DNA from: Chaetomium olivaceum
Taxonomy: Eukaryota > Ascomycota > Sordariomycetes > Sordariales > Chaetomiaceae
Length of the DNA stretch: 64,000 nucleotides
Direction of reading: 5' to 3'
Assembly: GCA_039881045.1 (NCBI GenBank)
Contig: JAYWVB010000059.1
Span: forward strand, 1-64,000
Shown: one piece after another, positions 1 to 10,497 of the stretch
Numbering within the stretch: the first letter of the stretch is position 1
How the letters are laid out: every line of letters begins with the position of its first letter
Program-made: the position numbers and the translations under genes
The notes under the pieces: model-generated
Database searches by the model: none
Told to the model about the DNA's origin: nothing
Seen by the model: only the letters and a program-made list of their open reading frames with translations

Positions 1-875
1 CCTGGATTCCATGCTATTAGCAAACGGTGCAAAGCGCTGTAGCTGTCCCGGCGCATCCAACCTTCAAAAGGACCTTCTTTTTGCTAGACATGGCGCCGGT
101 GTCTTGCTGGATCGTCGATAATGTGGGGAAGGCGATCGAGAGTCGAGTAAGGTTGGAGTGGAACACTTGCTGATGCTGGTATGTGCTCTCAGATAAGGAG
201 ATAATAGGTGGTTGTGGAGTTCTAGAGATGGTTTAGTTCAAAAGCGCAAAGAGCGTATCGCTTGGAATAAACAGTTGCAGCACTGACAAACGATGGGGCC
301 TGTTGTTGGGGACGGGACGGGACCAAGCGTTGGAGGAGTGACGCTGGCGAAGAGCGGAGCCCACTGATGGCTGGCAAGCTGCAAGGCAGGGCAGGCAGCA
401 TGACCGGATTGAAGCGACAGCCAATCATCAATCCGTAATGTTGGTCCGCTGATGAAACCAGGCAACTTTAGGCTTAGCGGTGATGCGTGCATGGGAACTG
501 CTCCATTGGATTGCCTCCCGGTTCCCGCTGAATTGGCCTAAGCTTCCTCAGGCGGCACAGCGCTCGCCGAGCTTCGGTGACGACGAAGCCGACATCGAAG
601 CACACGAGCAGCCACGACGATAGTTAATTCGAGCTGGAAACCCAATACCGTCCTTTATACGGCACCATATTAGAGATGGAAATACGGCACACCAACTATC
701 AGCCCATAGACGACAAGGTGTGAAAGAGCGGGCAAGAGACTGACCGAAGGACTGGAGTGATTGGGCGAAGCTGCAATTCGACTTGGCTGTCTCAACTTCT
801 CAACCTAGGCTGCTGTCATTGCGGTCTCGCATGGGCTAGTCTGGGAGCCTGGAAGCCAACATATATCTTTAGGCA
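1..875. other. Upstream region, no gene recognised
   Basis: Only short overlapping frames without a recognisable product are present. The last 150 bases or so are probably the promoter and 5' leader of the gene that starts at 876. The window edge may cut off a gene further left, but nothing here reads as a conserved exon. Confidence 0.5.
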
Positions 876-2261
876 ATGGCGGATGAACATCTTCTCGACA
901 AAATCCACAACCTCAGCGACCTCGAGCTCGCCGCCCTTCTCGGCCTCATCGCCCGCGAACACTGCCTAGTCAGCACCGAGCCGGACAGCGTCGACGAACT
1001 CGCCGAAGAGTTGCGCCTGATCGCATCCAAGACCTTCAACCTCAGCTCCGCCATAATCAGCTGCCACCCCCACACAACGCTTGACGAGTTTGCGACAGGT
1101 CTATGCGTCCCTCCGAATCGACCACCACCGTCGCCCGGGAACACGCGCTCTGTGTCTCCATACCGGCCGCGTCATGAGCAGTCACAGCTCTCGGTGGGAG
1201 GTCCAGGCCCCTCATCCGGATCCTATTTCCCGCTCAGCCCATCCCCCCGCATCGGCGGGCCTGTGAGCCCCATCTCGCCCGGAAGCAGCTCACAGATCTC
1301 ACAACCGCGAATCGCCAACGTGATCCTCGCGAAGGACCTCGACCGCGCGCCCCGGGCTATTCAGATACAAGTCCTCGAACTCCTCCGCACACGCCGCATA
1401 TTTACAAGAACAAGCGTACAGACAGCCCCGAAGCAGTTTCTTTTTATCGCTATCGTCGGCGCCAGCGGTCCCGGACAGGCGCGGGTCACCCCCCACCTGA
1501 ACGATTTCTTCTACCTCAGCCACTGGCACGACCCGGAGGAAGATGGCTTCCCCTATCTCGACAAAGAATACAGCCCCCAACCCCGCCCCCCCAACGATGA
1601 CGACCAGGACGACGCCGCCTCCACGAGATCTAGCACTAGCGTAGTGAAACTCAACCGGCACGCCGCCCTGGCCACAACAGGCCTCGGCATCCCATCCATC
1701 GACCACCAAGACCACTGGCGCCCCCGCAAGAACAGCACCGCCAGTAGCGCCAGAAGCGGCATTCCCTCCCAGCAGCAGCAACACCAACACCAACAACCAC
1801 AAAAACACCCCCCAAACCAAACCCACACCGACCACACCCTAACCGACACCGAAATCTCCCACCTCTCCCTCCTCTCCCGCACCACCCACACCGCCATCCC
1901 CATAACCCGCTACCAAGCCAACCTGGTCTCCTTCCTGCGCACCCACCGCGCCGTCGCTCCCGGCTGTGTCTCGCCCACGGCCACGCAGCACCTCAGCCGG
2001 CTCAGCGCCTCGCTGGCGCCGCTGCACGGGCTGGACTATGTCACGCCCGCGCTGGTGGGGGTGGCGCTGAGGAAGGTTTATGGGCATCGGGTGAGGTTGG
2101 TGCATATGGGTGGTGGTGTAGATGGGGGGGATGGAGGGGTGGAGAGGGAGAGGAGTTTGCAGTGGGGGAGTGAGCGGGAGGCGGTGAGGGGGTTGTTGGA
2201 GGGGGTTGGGGTGGAGGAGGTGTTGGAGGAGGTTTTGGGGGCGGTTAGGGTGCCTGCTTAG
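876..2261 (+). CDS. Magnesium-chelatase-like / MoxR-type protein, fungal form
   Basis: A single-exon gene of 461 residues. The N-terminal 80 residues are helical and acidic. A Ser/Pro-rich linker follows (about 85-145). Next comes a block (about 145-225) that begins RIANVILAKDLDRAPRAIQIQ and ends FFYLSHWHDPEE, which resembles the post-Walker part of MoxR and chelatase AAA proteins. After a Gln/His-rich spacer, residues about 345-420 (ITRYQANLVSFLRTHRAV to RKVYGHRVRLV) look like the C-terminal lid of that family. I see no Walker A motif; the nearest glycine-rich stretch, GASGPGQ, does not fit. ATP hydrolysis is therefore doubtful, and a scaffold role is possible. From about 2030 the coding strand turns from C-rich to G-rich. 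It is convergent with the GDPase gene. The family call is by recognition only and the cellular role is unknown. Confidence 0.6.
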   Translation: MADEHLLDKIHNLSDLELAALLGLIAREHCLVSTEPDSVDELAEELRLIASKTFNLSSAIISCHPHTTLDEFATGLCVPPNRPPPSPGNTRSVSPYRPRHEQSQLSVGGPGPSSGSYFPLSPSPRIGGPVSPISPGSSSQISQPRIANVILAKDLDRAPRAIQIQVLELLRTRRIFTRTSVQTAPKQFLFIAIVGASGPGQARVTPHLNDFFYLSHWHDPEEDGFPYLDKEYSPQPRPPNDDDQDDAASTRSSTSVVKLNRHAALATTGLGIPSIDHQDHWRPRKNSTASSARSGIPSQQQQHQHQQPQKHPPNQTHTDHTLTDTEISHLSLLSRTTHTAIPITRYQANLVSFLRTHRAVAPGCVSPTATQHLSRLSASLAPLHGLDYVTPALVGVALRKVYGHRVRLVHMGGGVDGGDGGVERERSLQWGSEREAVRGLLEGVGVEEVLEEVLGAVRVPA

Positions 2262-2630
2262 TTTTTTTCTCGGTGTATTCGTTGATGGGGCGGCGTTGAC
2301 TGTGGGAAGAGGGGGGGTAAAAGGGTAGGTATCTATAGACCAGGTGTGTCCGGCGTGGGCACGGTATATATGGTCAGAAGGCCATCATCGTCAGAAGGTC
2401 AGTAAAAAAGGAAGGGTGTAGAAACCGAAACCACCGTTGTTTAATACCCACACCGCATTAGAATACATAACGTTGTCTACCCTTCGTTCCCGTGGTTGTA
2501 CTTATTCAGTCGTACAAAGCAGAGCCTTTCCGCGCCGAGCTCCATGTTCTATTTGAACACATAATCATTTTCCCCTCTGGATGTTTCCCTCCGGATCCAA
2601 ACGCGCCGGATCAATTCATTTTCCCTCCAC
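2262..2630. other. Convergent 3' spacer
   Basis: About 370 bases separate the stop codons of two convergent genes. It should hold both 3' UTRs and polyadenylation sites. It is more A/T-rich than the genes and has no ORF of note. Confidence 0.5.
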
Positions 2631-4430
2631 TTAATGCGTCTCAGTAATTCTGCACTCCCATCCCGATCCCTTGGAAAGCAGCGGCAAGCTGTACCAAAAC
2701 AAGTCAGCAAATCATGATCAAAAAGCAACTCACTCCACATCGGCAGGAAGGGATAAAGGGAAAGCTTACCTAGCGCCCAAGCACCAACCCAGCTCCTTCT
2801 CCTTGATCTTCTTCGCGATCCGCACCTCCCGGTCCAGCGGCATCTCATAGCCGGTGTGGGTCAGGGCCAGCATAAAGTTGAGGTCGAGGCAGTGCTCGGG
2901 ACGGTCGCGCAGCTCGTCAAGGGCGCCCGGCACGCTGGCAAAGACGTCCCAGGCATCCTCGCCGCCGCACACGCTCCTAGTGAGGTCGGCCAGCTCGCGG
3001 ATGGTGAAGGACTCGGGCATGCCGAGGGGCTGGGTGCGGTCGTAGAAGTAGGACAAAAAGTACATGTCCTCGCGCGCGAACGTCTTGGCGATGGACGGCT
3101 GGTGCACGCCGTTGAAGGAGCACGGCGACATCTTGCACTCGGCGTCCTTCTTGAGGATGCGCTCCGCCAGGCTGCGGCACTGGGTGGGGCCCGCGGTGGA
3201 CGGCGCCGTCATGGTCAGGTCGAGCTTCTCGCCGAGCGGGTGCTTGTCGCCGAGCTTGACGGTCACGTTCTTGGACGTGCCGACCGAGAGGCAGGGGTTG
3301 ACGACGACGTTCTTGGTCCAGGCGGAGTCGCCCTTGTTCTGCTCGTGGAGGTCCTCGACGAGCGTGGCGTGGATGGCTTCGCGCGCCGCCATCAGGCCGT
3401 ACCCCAAGTGGGAGTGCTGGTAGAGGCTGAACTTTTGCGCGCCGAAGTTGAGGTCGTACTTGTGGTCGCCCTCGGCCAGCTTCTCGGGCATGCCGCCGGA
3501 GCTGAGACCCTCAAAGGTCGGCTGGAAGACGATCTGAGTGGAACCGCCACCGAGGTCGAACACGGCAGCTGTCTCGCTGCGGTCGGGACCGCCAATCTTG
3601 CCCAGGAGGTAGTTCACCGTGACCCACGCATAGACACCCTCGTCGGCGCCGTCCATCATAGACACGCCGCCCTCCTCCTTGGAGACTACGGGGAAGGGGT
3701 ACTTGGTCTCCAGACGGTGCCTGACGGCGTCCAAGATCTTTCCGCTCTTCTCAGTTCCGACCAACCGCAGCCCAGCGGTCGCCTTCACGGCGATTGGGCT
3801 GCAGCCTTTCAGCTTGTCGGGGATGACCTTAAGGGCTGCGTCCAGAAGAGGGTCCAGGCTCTGGGCGGCAGCCTCAGGGTCGTCCTTATACGCGCTCAAC
3901 CCGCTGCTCTTGCCCTCGATTTTCTCGGTCATCTTGAAGAGGACCTCGCCCTCGAGCTCGGGAGCAGCGCCACAGTTGTTGAACTTGTAGACGTGGATGC
4001 GCGAGCCAGTGCTGCCGGCGTCGACCATGGAGACGTACTGCACGATGGGCTTGTCCTTGGAGAAGGACCTGGTGCATTTGTCGGTGCCATAGGACGAGTC
4101 AGAGGGTGTTTGACCTTGAGACGATCCTGCTTGTCCTACAAGACCTGATGATCCTTAAACTCCAGGTTAGCTCAACATTGCAGGGTTTCCAGAGCCAAAC
4201 CTACCATTGTAAATATCTACCCCTGACGGCGAGAAGAAGTAAAAGATCAAAAACACGGTAAAAAGGATGGCGCCAGTCTTGATGTAGCGGGCGCGCTGCG
4301 ACTGCGATACCCAAGCAGACTGCATCTTCATAATTAGGCTCTCGTCCCGGTTGTCGTCGTATCGGTCGGGTTTCTCGTGAGGATCGTAGGCAATGTGCTT
4401 CGTCGGCAGCGACACCGATGTGCGTCGCAT
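2631..4430 (-). CDS. gda1: Guanosine-diphosphatase, Golgi GDA1/CD39 family
   Basis: Three exons: 4430-4205, 4144-2770 and 2688-2631, giving 552 residues. This is a type II membrane enzyme that hydrolyses GDP in the Golgi lumen after mannosyl transfer, so that GMP can exchange for GDP-mannose. A cytosolic tail precedes one membrane anchor (about residues 53-67, ILFTVFLIFYFF). The luminal domain shows the apyrase motifs in order: DAGSTGSR, VKATAGLRLVG, DEGVYAWVTVNYLLG, FDLGGGSTQIVF and a terminal YFYDRTQPLG block. Intron 1 has a GAGCTAAC branch site. Intron 2 runs from GTAAGC at 2769 to TACAG at 2689. Splicing it restores the usual GWCLGASLPLL ending, whereas reading through gives a stop at once. 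Exon phases agree throughout. Confidence 0.93.
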
Positions 4431-5159
4431 AGGGACGGGTTTGGGGTCCCTAAGGAGGCGAAAGCGGAACGGGGGCTTCGAGGATCAAGGGCTCGAGGCC
4501 AAGTCGAACATGCCAGCCAAGTGGCGATTAATCGAATTGAAAAGGCGTTAAACGAGAGACATGAAGACAGTGGCCGGAAAACACAGGAACTGCAAAACCA
4601 AATCACAGTCGCCGCTCAGGAAGGGCAAACAAACAGCAAACCCTCCCAAACGAAAACGTGGAGGTGCGGTTGATGAATGAATAGGGGTTGGTTGTCCAAG
4701 ATTTGGAGATTTGGCTTTCCAAACCCGGCAATCCATGAATGGATGGATCTCGATTTTCTGACAGCCCGTTGGGTGAAACGGTCCTGCAAGGAATGACGCG
4801 ACAGGCCACAAAAGACCCCTGCCATTGGCGGGTCAGTGGGATTTCCCAGCTCTGATAGGACGAGCTTCAGTTCATGACCAAGTCTTTCCACTTTTCATTC
4901 AACTTCTCCACTTCCAGCGTGGACAACAACACACGACCCATCCATTCGTTGTGTACCATCTGCATTCGTCCCATCTATGAAACTGTCTATTCTTGTGTGA
5001 GAAAAAGAGTACAATCCGCAAGACTAGAACAGCCGAGTTGAACTTTTGGACTATATGAAGCTGGGTCTTTGTCCAGACAGCAAAGTGTTAACATGTGGTT
5101 AGATTTCCGACTTCACAGCACCGGCCCCCTCCACAATCAGTTCCTTACCAACAACCAGC
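4431..5159. other. Upstream region of GDPase gene and of a relic
   Basis: About 730 bases between the divergent GDPase gene and the 2EXR relic. It presumably contains the GDPase promoter. I see no further exon with a recognisable product. Confidence 0.4.
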
Positions 5160-5623
5160 ATGGCGAATCTGAAGACTTTCTCCCACTTCCCCAGGCTTCC
5201 TTTCGAAATTCGGCGCCTCATCTAGCAAGAGGCGCGCTCAGTTCCAGCTCTCTGGGCCCTGCGTCGTGATCCTAAGACCAAAATGGAAATTGAACGCGAA
5301 ATGCCACTCAATCTTCCCCTCACGATGACCTTCATTGGTCCCGCGCCCTACCTCATAGGTTTCGCCTGTAATGAAGCTCGGCAGATTATGGAGGAGTCCT
5401 ACGTCCAGTTCGACAGCCTAAAGGGCGGTCCGTCGGCATCTCATTGGATCAAACCGGAGAAGACGGTTGTGTTCCTCGGCCGCGGGTATGATAGAAACCG
5501 TATATCAAAATGATAGAGGATGTCAAATTGTCCGGCTCTATACAGCCACTTGTCGACAATGTTGTCATTGGAAGAATTGAGGACGTTGCGCCCAAATACC
5601 ACCTTTTCGTCTGGAATCCTTGA
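5160..5623 (+). pseudogene. Relic of a 2EXR-domain protein
   Basis: The frame from ATG 5160 reads a typical 2EXR start (FPRLPFEIRRLI) but hits TAG at 5223-5225, where family members have Trp (the LIWQEAR motif). The frame stays sensible after the stop (ARSVPALWALRRDPKTK, then FIGPAPYLIGFACNEARQIM and HWIKPEKTVVFLG) until TGA at 5511. Another frame then carries DNVVIGRIEDVAPKYHLFVW to a stop at 5621. One nonsense change plus at least one frame break point to an inactive copy. The TGG to TAG change equals CpA to TpA on the other strand, as RIP would make. 2EXR proteins are a large family of unknown role in filamentous fungi. Confidence 0.72.
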
Positions 5624-5870
5624 CTGGATGAACACCGTCCCAAGTCCGACCGTCGTCTAAGTAACCCTCGGGTCGCCCTCCATTCAGGTTGGCACCACCC
5701 TCCGGTCGCTCCATGCCGACGCCTGTCACGCCCGAGCTTGGAACCCCAATTCTGCCTCCATTATCTTGCTAGCAGCAGCTGGCCGAACTTGCCAATCCCA
5801 ACACCGCGCAATTCTCCCCTCAATTGGTGCGCCCTCAGCCGTTGGGCGCTATTTCACGACCTCGCTGACT

Positions 5871-6873
5871 ATGAGCAACATCAACCGCTCCGCTCCGGCG
5901 GTTTCGCAGTCGCTGACGGACCTGTTCGCGAAAGCCGAGGCCGAGTTTCCGCCTCGGTTCCGAGAGCACGGATGGTATCTGACCGTTGTACGTGCGACTC
6001 GTACGAGGTCGTCTCTGATGCGAAAGCGTTCTATTCACCTTTGGTTCTCCCCGTCGCTGACTCGATGGATGTAAAAAGCTCGCCTCATTCGTCGGCACCG
6101 GGCAGCAGCAGCTTGCTGGCCGCCTCTATGAGCACCTGGTTGCCCAGCCCCAGTACCAGACGTCGGAAGCCCGCCAGGCTTTGGTTCGTCGCATGCGGGA
6201 GGCTTTGGTCAAGTGCATCATCATCAACGGTATCCCCGTGGTAATTGAGGCCATCACATCGATTTCGGACGTCGAGAAGCCCGAGGATCGGGACTACTCG
6301 TGTTCGAGGTGAGAGCAGTTCGACCGCTCACGCCCAAAGAATTCGGGTTGCACCGGGCAAGAAAATCGCTAAACCAGATCGCACAGAGCGGATTGGCAGG
6401 TTGGCCCGGAAACTTCAGAGCGCGCAGCCAAGGTCCTCAAGGTTCTATACAAGAGCGAGAAAGGCGGCCATGTCAAAACGCTGCAGTCCCATCTAGATAT
6501 TCGTAAGAACTGGCAAATACCCTCGCAAAGACCAGCATATGGTCTCGCATCACTCATCCGGTGCTGCACGCACGGGGTTCTATCGTAAATACCTGCTGAC
6601 CGGCGCAAAGCTTGGATCTCGGTCAACGTTTCCTACGGCCTCTTCCTGTCGGACCATCGAATCTTGACCATGCAGGAGACGGAACTGGTCGTCCTGCCAG
6701 CCATTATGGCGCAGAACTTGCGAGGGCCGACATATTGGCATCTGAGGGCTTGTTTGAGGATCGGCATGGAGGCCGAGGAGGTCGAGGCCGTTCACAAGGT
6801 CATCGAAGCTGTGGCTGCACACGGCGGAAAGACACTGGACGTGCAGCGAGTTGAGGATGTGACGGATGCTTGA
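5871..6873 (+). CDS. Carboxymuconolactone decarboxylase-like (AhpD-fold) protein
   Basis: Four exons: 5871-5987, 6079-6308, 6387-6502 and 6611-6873, giving 241 residues. Introns 1 and 3 have CTGAC branch sites; intron 2 has a weaker CTAAA. The third intron ends in a less usual AAAG acceptor that restores LDIPWISVNVSYGLF. The all-helical pattern, with REALVKCIIINGIPVVIEA near the middle and a C-terminal ETELVVLPAIMAQN block, matches fungal CMD/AhpD-like proteins. I do not see the CxxC redox pair of true AhpD, and only one Cys lies in the central helix, so peroxidase-partner activity is not supported. The substrate is unknown. It sits just downstream of the 2EXR relic, same strand. The four exons join without any frame break. 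Confidence 0.75.
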
Positions 6874-7782
6874 GTGCCCGAGAGCCCACCAGAGGTGTTC
6901 ATAAGTCTTTCTGCGTTTTCGTTCCCCGCGCAGTGTTGGAGACAGAAATCAGGAGCAGATCCGGCACGCATCGAGGAGCATGGAGGAGTGAGTCTTGCGC
7001 TCTACGAAACCTCCCTGCCCGTTCTATCCTATCCTCAGTGAAAGGTCTTTGCAGCCTTTGGAATGGTCTTGCAAGCCTCACTGTTGTGGTTGCCTCTAAC
7101 AACTTTTAACTTTGGCCAGGTCCCCTTCTGCTAGAACAAGCGTGATCAGCTTCTGGCAAGCACGAAGCGATAAAAAGTAGAGGTGTCCTATATCTTCGTA
7201 ATCTTTCCAAGTCTTCCACCACCCAAACCGGTCGTTTCGTATTTGCAGCCAGGAAGTCGTTGTCCGTGACACGATTTGTAGGAACGAAAGAAGAGTTATC
7301 CGGAAGCTCAAAGAAGCTACTTCTACTTTATTTATTTGTCTTAATCGGGTCCTTTTTCATCATCTGTTCTTTTCTTTTCTTTAGTCTTTTTCTTTTAACT
7401 CTTTGGGTTATATGTGGCGGGTTACAGGAATCTCCGTGCCGTAATTACCGAGCGTACCGTTTCTTGTGTATTTGGCTGTAATATACCAGCGGCGAAGTCA
7501 CAAGCTCGTCTTTCTCCAGGCTTCCAGAAGCGGTACGAATAACGGCACATACTTCCCATAGTTAGTACCTTACCCAGGTTGGCCTCGTAATCTCTCGCTG
7601 CCTTCGAACTAGACTGATTTAGAGCACTCTTTCAAATATACTTTTAGAACGAACTTGACCAAGCTTGACCAAACTTCGCTTGCTTTTGGCAGCGTCCTGT
7701 CCCAGACCACTAGGAAAGACCCGCCCCATCGCGGCAATCAGACTGTTGTATCGCACGAACCCGTTATTACATCGCCGTCGTC
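6874..7782. other. Intergenic region upstream of the DeSI-Trx-PUL gene
   Basis: About 900 bases. It includes a T-rich block near 7320-7400 that translates to hydrophobic low-complexity sequence in one frame. I treat it as untranslated promoter or leader of the next gene. No conserved exon was recognised. Confidence 0.4.
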
Positions 7783-9764
7783 ATGGACGTACACCTTCTT
7801 GTTTATGACCTTTCAAGAGGCCTCGCGCGTCAGATGTCTCTCGGCCTACTCGGATTCCAGCTCGATGCCATCTATCACACGTCAATACAATTAAAGGGGC
7901 GAGAATACGTGTACGATGGCAATATTGTTGCCATCAGCCCGGGGTCGTCGCACCTCGGGCAGCCCATGCAGAAGCTACATCTTGGGAGGAGCGAGTGTAT
8001 GTATTCACCACTGCCCTTGGGTATTCGTCGAAGTGGTGCTGACTTAAGGTGCTCAAGTGCCTATGGATGTGATTGAGGAGTACCTTGACTCGCTGCGGGA
8101 GATCTACACAGTCGAGGTAAGCTGGCCAACACCGTTTTGCGGCTCGGATATGACATACCTAGTTGGGTACTAACAGCTCCAGGCCTACGACTTGTGGAGG
8201 CACAACTGCAACAATTTCTCAAACGACTTCGCCACGTTTCTCTTGGGGAAAGGCATCCCTAGCCATATCACCAACATGCCTCAAGCTGTTTTGTATGTCT
8301 GCAGGCGCCCGGAGAGAGTCTTATACGAACCAGCCCATACATTACTAACTAACATGTGGCAGAGATTCGCCGTTTGGCCAAATGATATTGCCCACACTGA
8401 CACAGCAGATCAATGCCAACAAGCGCGGAGGCAACATTCTCGGCATCGAGCAGACCCCGGGCAGCTCAGTCAAGCCTCGTTCGGAGCTCCACCATCCCCT
8501 CGGAAAAGTCCACACTGTTTCGAGCCTAGGACAGCTTGATGAGCTGCTGGGGAAGTTTGAGAAAGCGTGCGCCGTCGTTTTCTTCACTTCGGCTACGTGC
8601 CCCCCTTGCAAAACCCTCTATCCGCTCTACGACGAGCTCGCGGGCGAGATCGGGGAGAAGGGCGTCCTAATCAAGGTTGATACTTCGCAAGCCTTTGACG
8701 TTGGCAGCCGATACTCCATCTCAGCGACGCCGACATTCATTACCTTCCTAAAAGGCCAGCAGGAGAACCGTTGGAGTGGCGCGGACCCTAGTGCGTTGCG
8801 AGGCAACGTCCAACTCCTCGTCCAGATGGCATGGTCACCCCACCCGCACCAGGCCCTCAACCTACCCACCTTCACCAACCCCAACGCCGATTACGTTACC
8901 TTCACCAAGATCCCCCCACTATCGAAGCTCCTCGCAAAGATGGGCCCTACCGCAGCCCACCCAGCCGTACAAAGCATCAAAGCCTTCATCGAGTCCCGCG
9001 CCTCCTCCGGGCCCGCCGAGACGACCCTCCCCGACCTCGCCGCCTTCACCTCCCTCATCCGCTCCTCCCTCACCACCCTCCCCACCGACCTCCTCTTCAC
9101 CATCATCGACCTCCTCCGCTGCGCCCTCATCGACCCGCGCGTGAGCGGCTACCTCGCCGAGGAACACCAACCCGCCCCTCACCACACCATTACCGCCATC
9201 CTCACGCACGTCACCACCCCTCTCCCCCACCACCTGCCCCTACGCTCTGCGCCTCGTCACCCTGCAACTCGCCTGCAACCTCTTCACCACGCCACTCTAC
9301 CCGCCCGAAATACTTACCCACCCCCCGCTCCGCTCCGCCATCACACAGCTCCTCTCCTCCAGCTTCCTCGACGACGCCCACACCAACACGCGCGTCGCCG
9401 CCGCCGGGCTGCTGTTCAACGTCGCGCTGGCCAACAGCAGGAAGCGGGGGACGGGCCGGGCGATCTGCTGCCCGAGTCGGAGCAGGTCGAGCTGGTGGCG
9501 TCGGTGCTGGAGGCGATTGGGCAGGAGGAGGGGTCGGTGGAGGCGCTCGAGGGGATGTTGCTGGGTTTGGGCTGGCTGGTGTACTGTGTGCCGGTGGAGG
9601 GGGAGGTGGTGGATCTGTTGAGGATTATGGAGGCGGGTGGGTTGGTGGTGAAGAAGGGGGAGGGGGAGGGGATTGGGAAGGGGTTGGGGTTGGTGGGTGA
9701 GGTTGGGGGGTTGTTGTTGGGGAAGGGGCTGGAGTGGTCGTTTTTGAGGGAGGGGGAGAGGTAG
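7783..9764 (+). CDS. PPPDE (DeSI-like) peptidase - thioredoxin - PUL protein
   Basis: Four exons: 7783-7996, 8058-8116, 8183-8292 and 8363-9764, about 594 residues. Intron 2 has a perfect TACTAAC branch. Residues 1-145 are a PPPDE/DeSI thiol peptidase, with the catalytic His in IYHTSIQL and Cys in WRHNCNNFSNDF. Such enzymes remove SUMO or ubiquitin-like tags. Next comes a thioredoxin domain with CPPC (SATCPPCKTLY) and the cis-Pro ISATPTF. The C-terminal third is a PUL (ARM-like) domain, which in other proteins binds Cdc48/p97. Between C5 at 9224-9228 and G5 at 9446-9450 the conserved PUL sequence (YALRLVTLQLACNLF, LLFNVALANS) lies in the +1 frame, then returns. This implies two compensating indels. 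The frame stays open only because the region is GC-rich. Cytosolic protein quality control is inferred. Confidence 0.85.
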
Positions 9765-10497
9765 GTGTGGGTAGAGGGTGTTGGTGGTGTTGGTGGTGTT
9801 GAGGGGTTGGGTTTGTTTAGTTAGAGGTAGAGAAGGCGGTGCATGGACGAGCCTTACGGTAGATAGATTTACTGGATCTCGCAACTTAGACAATATATCA
9901 TGATTTGGATATGGATTCTCAGCAACACTTGCAAGGGAGAAAGTAACATTTCGATACATGTATTTTAGGTCCATATTGGGCACTCCCTTCGTTTGATAAC
10001 TGCCCGGCTTGTTTCTCTGCTCCCCTACACAGTACCTATGTATGTTGCTGAGCTCTGTGTAACCAATACATTCGCAAACCCGATCCACCATTGTCTGTTC
10101 CTTGCATCGAAGACTTTGGTTCGGCATCCGGAAATACCAGCCCTGGGGGAGAGCGGTGATGTGCATGGATTGAGTGCTGCCAGCGCATCACAGCGACCCC
10201 ACGACCGGCGGTGAATGGCCCAACTCCCCCAGTTTTAGCGCAGTCGCTTGCCGCCAAGACCCAACTGCCAACCCACTGAGCGCCCTCCCAACCCCTGCAA
10301 CCTGCGGCCGCCCGCATCGCTCACCCCAGCAACTGCAACCCCCCAGCCAATGTAAACAATCGCCAGGAGGAACCGACCCCCGTTCCCCGTCCCACAAGCA
10401 AGCAAGCCACCCACCCAGCAAGCGCCAGCTGGCGATCCACAGCCGCTTCCCCAGGGTTTTGCGTGCGCATCGGTACTAAATAAACTTTCAGGTATTC
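9765..10497. other. Spacer and probable kinesin promoter
   Basis: About 730 bases. Just before the kinesin ATG, TACTAAATAAACTTTCAG resembles a branch point plus 3' splice site. The kinesin may therefore have a 5' UTR intron or an upstream exon ending near 10490. I could not identify the partner donor. Confidence 0.4.

Noticed and set aside
2856..4148. 430-codon open frame on the plus strand across the GDPase gene
   Set aside because: Antisense shadow of a GC-rich gene. It encodes Val/Leu/Gly-rich sequence without a domain, while the minus strand has all apyrase motifs and splice sites.
7260..7481. Small hydrophobic protein of 73 residues
   Set aside because: Encoded by a T-rich stretch. Leu/Phe/Ile low complexity is expected there by chance, and it lies in a likely leader region.
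9216..9452. Tiny introns explaining the PUL frame changes
   Set aside because: No GT-AG pair with a branch site joins the conserved segments, and removing sequence would delete conserved residues. Base miscounts fit better.
8831..9700. 289-codon Pro/Arg/His-rich frame over the DeSI gene
   Set aside because: It is an alternative frame of C-rich coding sequence and lacks a domain. Only part of the PUL region uses a neighbouring frame, explained by indels.
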